Shown here: positions 13,419-13,522 of the stretch, in pieces
Layout: each line of letters starts with the position of its first letter
Numbering within the stretch: position 1 is the stretch's first letter
From: CAYNFH01 sp964396385
Lineage (GTDB): Bacteria > Armatimonadota > Chthonomonadetes > Chthonomonadales > CAJBBX01
DNA length: 13,522 nucleotides
Assembly: GCA_964396385.1 (NCBI GenBank)
Contig: CAYNFH010000179.1
Span: forward strand, 1 to 13,522
Reading direction: 5' to 3'
The notes under the pieces: model-generated
What the model saw: only the letters and a program-made list of their open reading frames with translations
Databases searched by the model: none
Told to the model about the DNA's origin: nothing
Position numbers and translations under genes: made by a program

Positions 13419-13452
13419 TCAGGCCCCGCTCCACGAACGGAGCGGGGCCTGA
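13419..13452. other. Perfect 14-bp hairpin without a U-tract
   Basis: TCAGGCCCCGCTCC (13419-13432) and its exact reverse complement (13439-13452) flank a 6-nt ACGAAC loop. The stem is very GC-rich, but neither strand shows a T-run after it. It is probably the terminator of a gene beyond the right edge (plus side), using a stable stem, or an insulating repeat upstream of the glycosyltransferase promoter. The rest of 13453-13522 shows nothing recognisable. Confidence 0.6.
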
Positions 13453-13522
13453 CCCGGTTCAACAAGCAAAGCGAGTGTATGGGAAGCTCTGAAGCATGCG
13501 GTGCTGGTAAGCAGGGTCCGGG

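Noticed and set aside
13479..13522. Start of a possible plus-strand gene (ATG at 13479, open to the edge)
   Set aside because: Only 14 codons are visible, with no Shine-Dalgarno and no recognisable sequence.

Overview
This is a GC-rich bacterial stretch, roughly 60% or more G+C by eye. Nine genes look complete and a tenth is broken. Start codons are unusually varied: TTG for ychF, ftsH and the glycosyltransferase, GTG for the epimerase, the lipoprotein and probably tilS. Nothing fixes the phylum. GC richness, TTG/GTG starts, heptamer repeats and a mix of housekeeping and surface-sugar genes fit an environmental lineage such as Armatimonadota or a neighbour, but that is a guess. I see no tRNA, rRNA, CRISPR array, transposase or phage gene.

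Region 1 (1-4545, all minus strand) reads from right to left. It holds a radical SAM/SPASM protein, a MobA-like nucleotidyltransferase, a divergent YchF/OLA1-type P-loop NTPase, and a CDP-paratose 2-epimerase-like SDR enzyme. A perfect hairpin at the left edge may be its terminator. The nucleotidyltransferase, epimerase and radical SAM genes look like sugar or secondary-metabolite chemistry, but no pathway can be named.

Region 2 (4546-8171, plus strand) holds tilS and then ftsH, a pairing familiar from the tilS-hpt-ftsH cluster of many bacteria; hpt is absent here. ftsH has its own promoter with a perfect extended -10 lying inside a small dyad.

Region 3 (8172-8322) is the convergent junction between ftsH and the lipoprotein gene. 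It contains a 96-bp cloverleaf-like palindromic element. Next to it is a strong intrinsic terminator for ftsH that lies inside the 3' end of the opposing gene.

Region 4 (8269-12486, minus strand) is an apparent operon. It encodes a single-chain class I (Fe-S) fumarase, an aspartase/fumarase-superfamily lyase most like aspartase, and a probable Tat-exported lipoprotein with a PD40 beta-propeller, which overlaps the lyase by 4 bp (GTGA). Fumarase and aspartase share fumarate, linking malate to aspartate and ammonia.

Region 5 (12541-13522, minus strand) holds a dolichyl-phosphate-mannose-synthase-like family 2 glycosyltransferase with a good sigma70-type promoter and RBS. It is interrupted by one in-frame TAA with no frame change. 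The right edge (13291-13522) has that promoter and a 14-bp hairpin, but no recognisable gene. No gene-free stretch exceeds 300 bases.

I found no convincing undescribed multi-gene system. The points most worth checking are the nonsense codon in the glycosyltransferase, the cloverleaf element with the embedded terminator, the inverted repeat that could hide the fumarase RBS, and the altered G-motifs of the YchF-like protein.
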